A DNA stretch of 64,000 bases, from assembly GCA_022495005.1 (NCBI GenBank), contig JAGYXB010000557.1, positions 2,108,001 through 2,172,000 of the forward strand, in the 5' to 3' direction. The position numbers were made by a program, and so were the translations under genes. The notes beneath the pieces are model-generated. The model saw nothing but the letters and a program-made list of their open reading frames with translations. It did not search any database and had not been told where the DNA came from. Source of the DNA: Rhyacophila brunnea (lineage: Eukaryota; Arthropoda; Insecta; Trichoptera; Rhyacophilidae). Of the stretch, positions 12,501-23,710 are shown one piece after another. Every line of letters begins with the position of its first letter. Positions within the stretch are counted from its first letter, which is position 1.

Positions 12501-13660
12501 CACCAAAACTCATATAATTGTAAATAGTTTAACAATTTAGATAGTGTAAATTGTCAAAGTTGACCATTTCAGGGCAAATATCGAAAATATACTTATATAC
12601 GTATATACTTATATTATACAAGATTATCGATCGAAAAAGTTTATGGGTGTGTATAATGTACTATAAAAATAAAAATATATAAAACGGTTTGATTCTAATG
12701 AAACATATTGTTTAAATTAGACATTGCCATTATGAAAAATATATAGCACTAATGTCAAACTACAAAACCACCACTAAATCGTATCGTTATTTAAAATTCG
12801 TCGACCAGAAAATCAACATTTCAGTTTTTACCCACGCTATGATTTTTTTATGTCATTTAGAATTGATATATTTCATCATATTTTAATAAATTATGTGATG
12901 TACCTATTTTATTACTGATTAGAATATGTATACAAAGTATTTTTGGTAATATAGTTGATGACATACCTATCTAAAACGCCATCGTTTATTATTTGAATAT
13001 TATTGTATAACGACTTTGAGAGGGAAGGTTACTCTCTTAACATTTTATAGTTTAAAGATGTCTAAAAATATAATTTTATAAAAATAAAGGTTTAACAGAT
13101 ATTTGCTCATTGTATTGATTCTATATATTTGATTTCAATTATTATGTCACACATATTGTAAAAATCAAAGTCGGGTTTGACCCTAATGATCAAAAAACAC
13201 GGTGAGCAGTAAAATGCGAAAAAGATTATTTAAGATAATTTAATTAAAAAGAAAATAATACAAACGCTTATCACTAACTGACACAATATCTGAACGGGGA
13301 ATTTTACTTTATTTAAGGGCTAGTATTTTTAATATAACATGTGTGTTATTTTTTCCCTAAAATATAGTGCTAAATTTTCTTGTTTTCTTAATAATAGTCT
13401 TACAATTTGACCTCGCGCGTCTTGAAACAATGTCTTGTGGAGTTTTTGCGGAAAAAAAACATTCCGCTGTAATTTCACCCAGACCTTTTTATAGCTACTT
13501 TACTGACGTAAGTAGGATGGATATAGCAGAGAAAACATATATTTTATGAAGTTGTTTAGGTCGTTTAAATGTGAACATAAATAAAACACTTTAAATGATT
13601 ATTTGATATAACGTTGATATTAAAGAAGTTCATAAATTTTACTTCAGTCCTTTTTATTAA
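9593..13660. other. Non-coding DNA with three unexplained richer blocks
   Basis: No supportable gene. G+C-richer blocks lie at 10135-10390, 11760-11960 and 12130-12300. The second has an acceptor-like CCTCCCTTCTACAG ending at 11849, a possible donor at 11929, and an eight-base inverted repeat GAAGGAAG/CTTCCTTC, but its 79-bp interval has no recognisable domain. The others have no convincing frame or known repeat. Confidence 0.4.
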
Positions 13661-13661
13661 T

Positions 13662-13890
13662 ACATCTATTATTGCCTTTGATACTGTGCTGATTTCTGAT
13701 AGTTTAAAGAGTTTACATCAATTGGTAGAAAAGGTTATTGATGTCATTAATTCTTATGGTTTAAAAATGAACGTCAAGAAAACCAAACTATTACTAGTAT
13801 CAAAAATAGCGACTGAAGACACAAACACAAACTTTTTCATTAACAGCGAACCAATCGAATGTTTGACCCATTATAGTGAAAAGTTTATTT
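13662..13890 (+). pseudogene. LINE reverse transcriptase fragment, active site lost
   Basis: The translation reads FDTVLISDSLKSLHQLVEKV, then GLKMNVKKTKLLLVSK and later INSEPIECLTHY. This is the stretch that follows the catalytic YADD box in insect non-LTR retrotransposons, including the NVKKTK block and the segment just before the usual YLG. Where YADDT is expected the sequence has IAFDT, so the tyrosine and the first catalytic aspartate are gone and the copy is dead. Only about 75 codons remain. The wording differs from the fragments at 1172 and 29478, so it is a separate element lineage. Confidence 0.72.
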
Positions 13891-13916
13891 TTTATGAAAA
13901 AAGGCCATTTTTATAG

Positions 13917-16633
13917 GATGTTCGTTAATAAATTAAATATATTTCAAAACGGTTTTCAAAATTTCAGTACGCAGTACGCAGTACGCGTTGAACTATGTAC
14001 AATAGGTATATGAGAAATTTAAAATAAAGTACATGATTTAGTTTTTTCTTTTTCAAAAAAAATAATTCTTACAGATATATTTCAAATTATATAATTATGT
14101 ATACTCATTTGTATAAGTCTTGTAATTTATTTAGATGGATAATAAAATAATTTTATTATTGGTAAATATTATTATTATGGATAAATTCTATAACGAAGAT
14201 ATTTTCCAGCTATTAAAGAAGGACCAAAAAGTATGTATTCACTGTATTCTGCACCAAAAGCAAGCTAAAATAGGTAATACAGACATGTAAAACATGAAGT
14301 TAGTACGGGATTATAATATAATATGTATTATAAGAAATTAATTCTGACATACTGAAAAGAGATTTATAACGAAAAAAAAAATATTAAGTATTGGCATTCC
14401 ATTATAGTAAATACGTTTAATTTAACTGAAACACTTAAATTGAAAAAAAAAACATTTTATGTTATAATCCAAAGGATTAGTATTAATCATTTATACAGGA
14501 CTTAAAAAGAGATATTACATTATATAATTAAACAATAATATAGTTTAAAGTCATTTTACTTAATAAAGATCTCGTTAGTTTAATTCCTATAACTATAATC
14601 CATGATATTTTAGGTGACCATATTATTTGTTACTTTTTTATGCATTTCGAACATGTTTGATAATAAATTATAAGGGAAATCGAAAACAAAATAAAGATAA
14701 TTCTTTATTACAGCTAAAGAAATAAAGAATATGTTCAAAATAATATAGATACGCCATAAAACCGTTGATTGTATAAGACATGTATTAGTTAATACTAACA
14801 TATCGGTTTCTTTCAGAAATATTATATGGAAAAGCGACAGAAGATAATGAATCTCCTATATAGCGAAAATCAATTATATAGTAAGTTTTATATCGGATTC
14901 ACTACACCAGAGGTTACATAAAAACCTCCCCCGTAATAAAATCAAAGCAATTCGAAATGGCTATCGGCAGGAATGTCTGTCAGCATGGCCAGATATCCGC
15001 TATAAATAACCAGAGGTAGGAAAAACGACAGTGATATGTCCTTAATCTTTTGCCATACGGAGAACCCCTGTATTTCTTAAATCTTCTATGTAGGTATATA
15101 GTTATAATAAAAACAACCTCTTTTTTCCTTGCCAATTCGTGACGACCAAAGTATTTTGTTTGGCAATTTTGATAATTTTATATGATTGTAAGATTTCTCT
15201 TTCATTATTTTATGAAGTATCAATATAAATATTATGATTTTTTTAAATTTTAAATCAAACAAAAAATGCTTTCTATAATTATAAATATTATAAATATTCT
15301 TTTTTTGTTGAATTGATTAAAATAAAAGTAATGATTATTTTATTAGTGTTTTAGTAATTAATTTAAAAATAGTGTATACTTAATAATTGGAATATAGTAT
15401 TACATCTTATTACCCGTTTTATACAACTTTAAAATATGTATAAAATACTTTATGAATGACTAATATAATATTATGAAAAAGCAACTATCATACCATTAGT
15501 TACTTAGGTGTATTCATTTTTAATTACAATAGTCTCCGTATGCTTTGATCTATAAACCTTATAAACACATTGTTATTTAAAAAAATGTTAATGGTTAATT
15601 ATTTTAGCGAATAAAATAGTCTCCCATTGGCATTGCATTGTTTTGAGAATATTAATAATTATTATGTAATATTGGAAAATACAACATAAATAAGATCTCT
15701 CTATGATAAATGGCTTGAAATGACTTTAAAGTTGTAATTATACTTAAAAATCAAGATAAGAATTGTCGACATAATATATACATAAATATTTATTTTATAT
15801 AATACGATACCTTATGATATGGTAAGATTACAGAGTTTGTCAGTAAGTACTGTGAGTACTGTCATGTAAAATACGTATATGGAGGAAAAGTTTTTTAAAC
15901 GTATGCATAAGAAAACATCCAAAGATTTATAAATCTCTCAGGGATGGCGGTATAAATAGAAAGCGTCAAAAGTATTCAAAAATGTTGTGATTTTGATTTT
16001 TTTCCATATTGTTTTATCAGAAAAATTATGTTAATGTCAATCCGATGCAATACGAGTTCAAAAAATTTGAATACCTAATGTAAATTGAATAATGTTAAAA
16101 CAAAAAATTGATAAGAAATATTTATTGCTGTAGAGATTGCTGTACTCCCTTACCACCAACTTGACACTCCTGCAATCAATGATTACAATCTCAACTTTAT
16201 TCGTTCAGTTCGGAAAGGGTTCAATTAGTTCGAAACGTGACTTTCACTGTATGTACCAAAGACTCAAGTCAATTACTGAAATATGGTTCCACTGCTTGAT
16301 TTCAGTGGTGACCCTCTAGCACTTAAACTTTCTGCAAGACCAGAAAACTTCGTACACGTACATTTATTTTATAGACTTTTTAAATGAGTGCTAGACAATG
16401 AATCTTCTTCGTTGAAGAAGTATTTTAATTAGTACACATATATTTAATTGATTAGTACGCATGGTAGCACATCATATAGCCATACTATGACCTCTCAAGT
16501 TTCAGAGTATATTATTCCAATCAAAGCTGATAGGAATACCAGCCCAACATTACAAGTTGATAAGAGCTAACAAATGACATCTATATAAGATGATACAATA
16601 CCTACGGAAATATACTAACTTGATAAACACAAG
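13917..16633. other. A+T-rich non-coding DNA
   Basis: No gene was recognised. A modestly G+C-richer patch at about 14900-15075 has no frame or repeat identity I can support. A GCAGTACGCAGTACGC-type short tandem lies near 13970-13985. Confidence 0.45.
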
Positions 16634-16872
16634 TGTGGACCAACATACGGTATTAAGAATAAGACTGTGGACCCACACCCGAATATTATACACAAGAAGA
16701 CAATGAACTAATTATTATGATATATAAAAAGCAGCACGCGCTCGCGGTCTTTGTCTATTATATGTATTTGATACGTTTACATATCTTTGTACTTAAATTT
16801 TGTTGAATAAACTTTAATACTTTAATATTCGTGAAAACGTTATTGTTTCTCGATCATCTTCTAGTCTAAACA
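16634..16872 (+). other. LTR-like or promoter-like block (candidate solo LTR)
   Basis: The block has a TATA box (TATATAAAAAGCAGC, 16721-16735) in a G+C-richer context, then a polyadenylation signal AATAAA at 16806-16811, and ends near CTAAACA. TG...CA ends plus a TATA box and an AATAAA about 85 bases apart is the layout of a short retroviral-type LTR. No matching 5-bp target duplication was found at the chosen ends, and no internal retroelement genes are nearby, so the borders are tentative. A host promoter with a short terminator is the alternative. Confidence 0.35.
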
Positions 16873-16882
16873 CGTCCTTGAA

Positions 16883-17007
16883 AGTAAATCACCTGGCAAT
16901 TATCTTAAAGACGTCGGTTTTTAAACGAAACAGCTATGCATACTGTTATAATGTATAGCTGTTTTGTTTAAAAACCGATATCTTGAAGATAATTAGTGTA
17001 ATCTACT
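16883..17007. repeat. Long hairpin (MITE-like inverted repeat)
   Basis: The two arms (about 16883-16941 and 16951-17007) are near-perfect reverse complements around a loop of about nine bases. The inner 24 bp differ at very few positions: CGGTTTTTAAACGAAACAGC on one arm against the same with one change on the other. The outer part, AATTATCTT, also pairs. Both strands would fold into a stem of about 55 bp. A small palindromic transposon is most likely; a small-RNA precursor is possible. Confidence 0.75.
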
Positions 17008-18439
17008 CAGGAGTTGTATATCTCTAATCTTCGGTAAGGAGACAAAGAAAGGAGAACACCATCATACCACCTCGAGTTTCTTTCAACACAAGTCACCTGA
17101 TTCGTTTGCCTTCGACACCTTTGCCTTCATGCCTGAGGGACGTAAGAGTATGATTTCACTGTATTATATACAATATTTTTTTCCTACACAATATAAACTA
17201 TTAAATTTGACGTTTTATTAGCTTGAAAACACTAAAGCGCCAATGCTGGGTTTGCAATAACTATATATAAAACATACATACATAAATATGTATTGAGGAT
17301 ATATTCATATCATATACTTATAAATGTTTTTATTGCCATTTCTTTCGTATTATTTATTGACGGAGAAACATGGTAATAATGAAATAAATACTTTTGTAAG
17401 TCTTTGATAATTTTTAGTTTTGGCACCATTTCCACAGTATTTTTAAAAATCAATTAATGTCAGGTTATTTCTTTACAATAAAAAAATTTATCTGTGGCTT
17501 AAATTTATTCTAAAACTGAACTAATTCAAGACTTTGTATAATTTTAATATCATAAATTACATACAGAGCAGGTAGTTTATTTATAAAGTAAATAAAAATA
17601 TTACATTTTTATATAAATATTTGCTTTTAAGAAATTGTATTAAATTTCCAAACTTAATTAAGCCAACGGAAAATGGAAAATGAATTCGCGATCACACGGA
17701 GTCAAGAAATTGAGTAAAGGAAAAACTCGCAATTCTATTTAACAATAAAATAGCAGAAAAAGTTCATCCAGAGATAAAGAAGATAAGAAAAGTAAAAGGT
17801 TTTCCAATTATAATCAAAATAATTGAAACGAAACGGTAAAATTTAATTATTTGAAATACAAGAAGGCTATCTGTATTTTTAACTGATGGATTTTTTCAAA
17901 TTTAGCAGATTTGGGATTTCATAGTATCTAAGCAGGCAAATTAAATAATAATATTTATATAAATAACTCTTAAACTGACATTAGAGGGAGAGTCCTCACG
18001 AAAATAAAATCATTCTATCATCCTAAATACATGTAACATTAAACTAAGGCACCAAATATCAATGTATATCATTATTAATAAGTAGATTTATTCATAATTA
18101 TATTAAAATCTTCTACTACGTGGTGAGGACATCAAGCTGAATCAAACCTAGCTGGTATCATATTTATAATATAGTATTTATATTACATAATATAAACAAA
18201 GGAAACATGTTGAAACGACACGCATGTTTCATAAAAAAATAATATTACGGTAATATATATTATAAGTTAATAATTATTATAAGTTTTATGGTGGATACTA
18301 ATCCACCAGTTTATGTTAGAATATTATTTGAATTGAGTAGACTTTTTTATTGGCTCGCTATTTAAAATAATAACATAGTAGTTGAATGGTTAATAATCAA
18401 TAAATTTTTTCAGATTTTTTTTGTGACCCGGATTTTGCC
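17008..18439. other. A+T-rich non-coding DNA
   Basis: Nothing was recognised apart from general A+T-rich sequence. There is no frame over about 60 codons with a sensible composition. Confidence 0.45.
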
Positions 18440-18570
18440 TTCCGGTATCTTTATGCATCGGCTACACGGCAGCGACTTGCCTGCGCGGTCTTGCCTGTGC
18501 AAAAAAGACGGAACACTCTTGCGTGGCCACACGGCACAGGTAAAACTGCGCAAACCTCATTACGTTACAA
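18440..18570. repeat. G+C-rich palindromic repeat family, diverged copy
   Basis: The copy shares words with the palindromic elements at 20149 and 21836: TTGCCTGCGCGG, TTGCCTGTGCAAAA, GGCCACACGGC and CTGCGCAAACC. Overlapping open frames on both strands here (18423-18689 and 18462-18647) are by-products of this repeat. Confidence 0.5.
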
Positions 18571-18794
18571 TAGAAGTCGTCGTCGTGAAAACACTGTTTT
18601 TTGGAATCGCAACAATGTCGTGTCAAGTGACGATTTGTTTTTGGCATAATCGTTTTTCTACTGTTTATTGGTTAATAAAAGAGAAATAAATCCTCCAGAT
18701 CCAAATGGACCAAACAATGGCTATTGAGAAGAAACATACACTCGCATATAAATCAGCATTTTTTGCTTAAATTTAATATAATATATACTAGTGG

Positions 18795-19010
18795 CAGTGA
18801 CGTCCCGTGGGGGTAGGCAGATTGAGCGTCGCTTGGGGGCGGCAGTTACTCGAAGGGCGGCAAATCGAAGAGAATACATAAATATATATAGGAATAGGTA
18901 CTTACCTAAACTTAGTAATAACGGAAATATCTTTCCATTAAAAAAATCAGCTCACTGGTTGGAAACAAAATGTACCTATTAATTATCATAAACGGTTTAA
19001 CAGGGCTGTA
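18795..19010 (+). mobile_element. hAT-like non-autonomous element, 5' end
   Basis: The element begins CAGTGACGTCCCGTGG, a hAT-style terminal inverted repeat. The next 200 bases match the element at 21008-21353 (shared AAGGGCGGCAAATCG, ATATCTTTCCATTAA and CAGCTCACTGG). The match fades near 19010 and no partner 3' end was found, so the copy is truncated or interrupted by the block that follows. Confidence 0.6.
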
Positions 19011-19480
19011 TTTTTTTCTGCCCGTGCGCATGGGAGTCCGGGTTCAGCAAACCGGCGAGCGAGGAGATCCTGCACATCTTGGTTTACTTTGACGAACTGA
19101 TACTACAAATACCGGTAACAATAACTGAATGTGATTATTGGCGCTGTGCTACGGGTCTGTTCTCCGCTATGAAGGCTTCAGAAGAGTTCTAAATCATTCG
19201 GCCGTCGATAACTATCTTAAAAAAGACTATTAGTGGCGGCAGAAGTTCGTCAGGAATCCTCCGGATGGGCGATAATAATGGTGATGCAGTGTTTATAGGT
19301 GGCAGGTTGAAACGGCGAAAATGGCGAAATCGTTTCTACGAAGGTTGCAGGATCATATTAAAATCAAATCGGCGAGGGTGGAGGAGCAAGGTGGCGGAAT
19401 ACAGTGGCAGAATTGTATCGGAATTATTTACTAGTATCGGAACGCGTTAGTATGACTGTTCGCGACGATTGCTAGTCGTG
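19011..19480. other. G+C-richer block of unknown nature
   Basis: The composition contrasts strongly with the flanks and there are many CGG/GGCGG words. A 61-codon frame at 19265-19450 is arginine- and glycine-rich with no domain. It lies directly after the truncated hAT end, so it is probably further transposon sequence. It is followed at about 19490-19800 by A+T-rich sequence in which ATACTATAATTTT-like phrases recur. Confidence 0.4.
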
Positions 19481-20111
19481 GAAAAAAGGGCAAAATACTA
19501 TACTTTTGAATATGGGATAAAAGTTTTTTTTTCAAAAAGATACTACAATAAAAAATACACCAAAAATACCAAAATTACGATATTTTCGTATCATAATTTG
19601 GTGCGAAGTACTATAATTTCGTAATAGAGGGAATTCCTCGTTTCCTAATTTCTACCTACGACAAAAAACCCATATATTTTCAACCGAAAATAATGAGTAG
19701 GTAGCTAGCTTACTACTATTTTATTTTTGGACAAAATACTATAATTTTTAGGACCACGTACCTACTATAATTTTGGTCCGCGTACTATACTATATACACG
19801 CATCAAAAATTTGCTCTAATAGTAAAAGAAGTCGCCTGCGGCGCAAGTATACTTTGTAAAAGTTTGAATATCTAAAATTTTTTGATTATAGTTTGTCGAT
19901 ATTAAATACTTCGAGTAGATGTAGGTAGGTTCTCAACAAAACAATAAATACTAACTGTTACTTCGCGGAACAATATTTAAGGAACGCTATAGGTAGGGGG
20001 GCCCGCCAATGATCTTGGTCTGGGGGCCCGCTTCAGGATGTGGGTGCCATGACGTACGTACATACCAAGTAATAAGTAGTAATATAACTAGTAACAACTT
20101 ACCTCCTTCAG

Positions 20112-20290
20112 TTTTGAGTATGCGCAGTTAAAATTTCAAGCAAGTTAAACTTCTTGGTTTGCGCGGTGTACAGTTTTGCCGTCCACACGCACGGTTTTGC
20201 CTGCACAAACCGGTTTGCGCAGGCAACACCGTGGTGAAGCATGAGCGTGTGGCCGGCAAAACTGTACATCGCGCAAACCAAGAAGTGCGG
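20112..20290. repeat. G+C-rich palindromic element, complete copy
   Basis: The core 20149-20286 is a large palindrome centred at CAAACCGGTTTG (20206-20217). TTCTTGGTTTGCGCGG on the left pairs with GCGCAAACCAAGAA on the right, and GTACAGTTTTGCCG pairs with CGGCAAAACTGTAC. The right arm carries about 12 extra bases (GTGAAGCATGA). The left flank, GCAGTTAAAATTTCAAGCAA, is repeated at the 21.8-kb copy. The open frames on both strands here come from the palindrome and are not genes. No target duplication was identified. Confidence 0.75.
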
Positions 20291-21007
20291 CTGCGTAAAA
20301 TTAAACTTAAAAAATAATAAAAATGACAATAAATTAACACGGTCGAGACAAAATTTTGATGTAAGTAGGTATAGGAATTTGGCAAAGGCGCCGAAAATGT
20401 TTTTAAACATTCGATTGTTAAAATATCGTATAATTAAAATTATAAATAAAAGTAATTGTATAATTATAAACAAAAAAATACTGATTTATTTACAAACGTC
20501 GTCAACATAACCTTAGCTGCGGTGATGTAATTTTGTGTTACATAGGTAGGTACCTACTTCATAAATTGGGTATCATAGTGTTTGGTTGATCACTATGTTT
20601 TGTTTTGTATAATAACATTATCAATCAAGTAAATATTTTATGAACTATAAGAGCTTGTCAATAAAATAATATAAAAATACATTGTTTTAAAATTAAAAAT
20701 CATAAAATTTATTTATTTTCCTACAATGGATAGACTTAGTAGAGAAACTATTAAAATAAATAATCGATATATTAATTTTCGAATATACAGCGGTGGAAAA
20801 TATTATTGCTTTATTAATAAATCAAAATAATTAATAAAAAACTGAAAATCGTAAGATTTACATAAAAAATCTAAATAAAAAGAAATATGTATTTCATTGA
20901 TTTTTCTCGGCAAATTTTTAAAAGTATCTTTCTTAAGCCAATAAACCCCACCATGAATAACTAAATACCACCGCATTAGAAATATTCAGCAATTATTGGA
21001 ATAAGAA

Positions 21008-21353
21008 CAGTAACGTCCCATGGAGGTAGGCAGATAGAGCGTTGCTTAGGGGTAACAGTTTCTCGAAGGGCGGCAAATCGAGGAGAATCATTTCGTATAT
21101 ATAGAAATAGCTACTTAAGCTTTGTAATAATGAGAATATCTTTCCATTAATAAATTCAGCTCACTGGCTGGAAACAAAATGTATTAATTAATGACTGTAT
21201 TTTTTGTCGAGTTCGCGATGTCTAGTTTACTTCCGCTGCCCTTCGACGTCCATGGTGACAAGAAATGACACCGTGCACGGATGGCACAAAATACTGTAGA
21301 AAAAATGGGGCAGGCGCTGCCCAGGGTCGGCATTTTGTCTAGGGACGTCACTG
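21008..21353 (+). mobile_element. hAT-like non-autonomous element (346 bp)
   Basis: The left end CAGTAACGTCCCATGG and the right end TCTAGGGACGTCACTG are inverted repeats (CAGTRACGTCCC), the usual hAT terminal form. The interior matches the partial copy at 18795 and has no coding capacity. No clean 8-bp target duplication is visible, which suggests an old insertion or sequence decay at the borders. Confidence 0.68.
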
Positions 21354-21764
21354 ACTAGTGACGAAGGGTGGAGGTGCGCTATTAAGATCCATCATAAATG
21401 GTGCACACTAAACTTTGTCAGTCATACGTATTTGTTTTCATTGACATAAGACTACAATTTACAAGATGGTGTTGGTTAATTCTTTAAATTCAATTAAACC
21501 CTGCGAAAACCGAGCCATAATAGATAATACTCGTAGTCAAAAAATACTAGTCTATCTATAAAATATCTAAAATTTTGCAATTAAAACATACATAAATATG
21601 AATATTTTATAGATATAATATTTTTTTTAATCTATTGTGATTTTGTTTAGGCAGCGTTTAATGAATTTAAAAAATGTACCAACAATAATATGTGTAATAT
21701 TAGGTATTCTTAATCCAACGAAAACAAATAAGTATGAATGAAAAAAGACCGTAACCGTCGACGA

Positions 21765-21946
21765 ACTGAGCGCGGCTTGTTAAACTTGGTTTGCGCAGTT
21801 AAAATTTCAAGCAAGTTGAATTTTAACGCAGGCCGCACTTTTTGGTTTGCGCGGTGTACAGTTTTGCCGTCCACACGCACGGGTTTGCCTGTGCAAATCG
21901 GTTTGCGCAGGCAATACTGTAGTGAAGCATGAGCGTGTGGCCGGCC
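21765..21946. repeat. G+C-rich palindromic element, truncated copy
   Basis: This closely matches the 20149 element from GGTTTGCGCGGTGTACAG through GCATGAGCGTGTGGCCGGCC, then stops; the outer right arm is missing. Upstream, 21788-21822 repeats GCAGTTAAAATTTCAAGCAA with a second GGTTTGCGC, as if the end had been duplicated. Confidence 0.65.
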
Positions 21947-22083
21947 TTTTAGGTACTGTGTGCACTCACCATCTTGGTAATAGGTACTCGTTAGATAATT
22001 TCATCAAATTCCCAATACGTTACATAGTTCCATTGTATGCGAGTCGAAAATCAAGCATTGTTTCGGGTTACTTATAAATGTTG

Positions 22084-22708
22084 TTTTACAGCAAAATTGC
22101 GTACAGCGATGAGGACCATTTTTGTCTTAACAAGCAAAACCGCTACATATGAAGTAAGACCAATCCATAAGAAACCCTACAGACTACGTCATTACTTCTA
22201 CAAAAAATCACTGTTTGGTGCAGTTTATTCGCTGGTGGAATCATTGGACGATATTTCTTCAAACATGGGACAAACAGCTGGAGCTCGCGTTATGGTTAAC
22301 GGAGATCGTTACCCGACTATGAGCAATTCTTTGTTTATATATTGTTGAAATTTATTGGGAAGAAACGTGGTTTGAACAGGATGGCGCTACGGGCCTTAAA
22401 GTGACCGCAACTACTATATTATTGAAATTAAAATTTGGCGATAAATTGATTTCGAGAAATGGATCAATCAATTGGCCATGACATGTGATGTGACACCTCT
22501 AGATTATTTCTTGTAAAGCTACGTAAAGTCACTGATTTTTGCTGATAAACCAGCAAGAATTAATGCTTTGGATGCCAAAATTGTTTGTATTATTCGTGAT
22601 ATACAGCTAGCAGTCCTCGAAAAAGTGGCCCACAATCGAACGTCCAGAATGCACTTCGTCAAGAACAGCCGCGGTGGCCATATGCCCGAAATCATTTTCG
22701 AATGTTAA
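22084..22708 (+). pseudogene. Tc1/mariner-superfamily transposase relic A
   Basis: This is a decayed C-terminal transposase. In the original frame it gives FYSKIAYSDEDHF with KQNRYI, matching the SDEAHFWLN/KQNCRIW region around the first catalytic aspartate. Then follow QKITVWCSLFAGGIIGRYFF, a broken FEQDGAT (second aspartate region), KLKFGDKLISRNGSINWP, and the C-terminal HFVKNSRGGHMPEIIFEC and stop. Several stops and frameshifts separate these pieces, and a 103-codon frame that overlaps the start (22037-22348) is out of register with the true protein. The N-terminal DNA-binding part is absent. It is clearly dead. The same family is present as relics at 41954 and 53879. Confidence 0.85.
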
Positions 22709-22835
22709 TGCCATACATTGATCTTTTGAATCAAAATAATTTAAAAGATAATTTTTGTGTTATCTTTTAGAATTTAAAGTTTTAAAAGCTTGAAAAATAT
22801 CATTCATCAATATCATTATCATTTTTGGTGTTATA

Positions 22836-22982
22836 AAAATGGGTGTTGGTCACTTGCTTAACCTATTAGGTCCAAACACACATTAAAAAACAACATGTGA
22901 TTTTTTTTCCAGACCGGAGATTCAAACCCGGGACTAACGATATTCTATATAACGACACGTTGGTCGTATGAATGGGCGGTCT
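22836..22982 (-). repeat. SINE family B, copy 1 (diverged)
   Basis: It aligns by eye with the copies at 24980 and 62248: GTTGGTCACTTGCTTAACCT, AGGTCCAAACACACATT, ACAACATGTG, then a B-box-bearing head on the minus strand (TCCCGGGTTTGAATCT). The head and the A box are degraded. Confidence 0.62.
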
Positions 22983-23644
22983 ATTGTGGGAATGTAAACT
23001 GGGCTTTATATACGATTATTGTATACAATATGTAATGGGTATCATTGATATTCACTTACTGTGCCGATCTTATTGGTACTCATTTGTTGAAATTTTTACG
23101 AGTATAGTTATCAATTACTTGTACAATGCCTGAGGATAATATTCTGAATCCGATTATATACATTCATATAATATGATATAGATATTAGTCACAGACCGGT
23201 ATTTCTTCTGCATGAAATACATAACTATACAGAATGAAGTGATAAAAGGATTAAATTAGATTTTTTCAAACCGATGAGATAGACAACGGTTCAATCAAGA
23301 TTCTCTACCCGCACCGCACCTCACCACTCTGCTATGCCATATAAGTAGTTTAATTTGATGAAATATTTTTGGTGCGTTATTCGACAACGTATAATATAGA
23401 CTTGACCCTCATTTCCGGCACCTCAGCTCACTATTGTATAGCTGTTAGCTAACAACTTTACCATGCGCTATTTTTAGTTTAAGCTAAGGTTTATCTTGTC
23501 ACTTAGAAACGTTTTGAGATTTTGAAATGAAAAAAGTAAGCTGGTTTCAAGAATTAAGTCTTTAAGGTGTGCAAGTTTCATCAGTTTACAGACAATACAC
23601 TCTGATATTTACTATTATAGATTGACTAAATTGTAAATGTTTTA

Positions 23645-23710
23645 TTATTTAGTGCCTAAGATTTGAACCCGTGACCTACCACATGCTACAGGATTAGCTC
23701 TGTTTTGTGA
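23645..23710 (-). repeat. tRNA-like SINE head relic
   Basis: On the minus strand GTGGTAGGTCACGGGTTCAAAT carries a B-box-like GGGTTCAAATC, and an A-box-like GAGCTAATCCTGTAG lies upstream. No foldable tRNA results. Confidence 0.4.

Noticed and set aside
20108..20473. 121-codon minus-strand frame and overlapping frames
   Set aside because: They are produced by the G+C-rich palindrome and A+T-rich flank; frames appear on both strands, as expected from a palindrome.
22037..22348. 103-codon frame at the transposase relic
   Set aside because: It covers the relic but mostly in the wrong register. The true transposase words are in another frame with stops, so the frame itself is not a gene.
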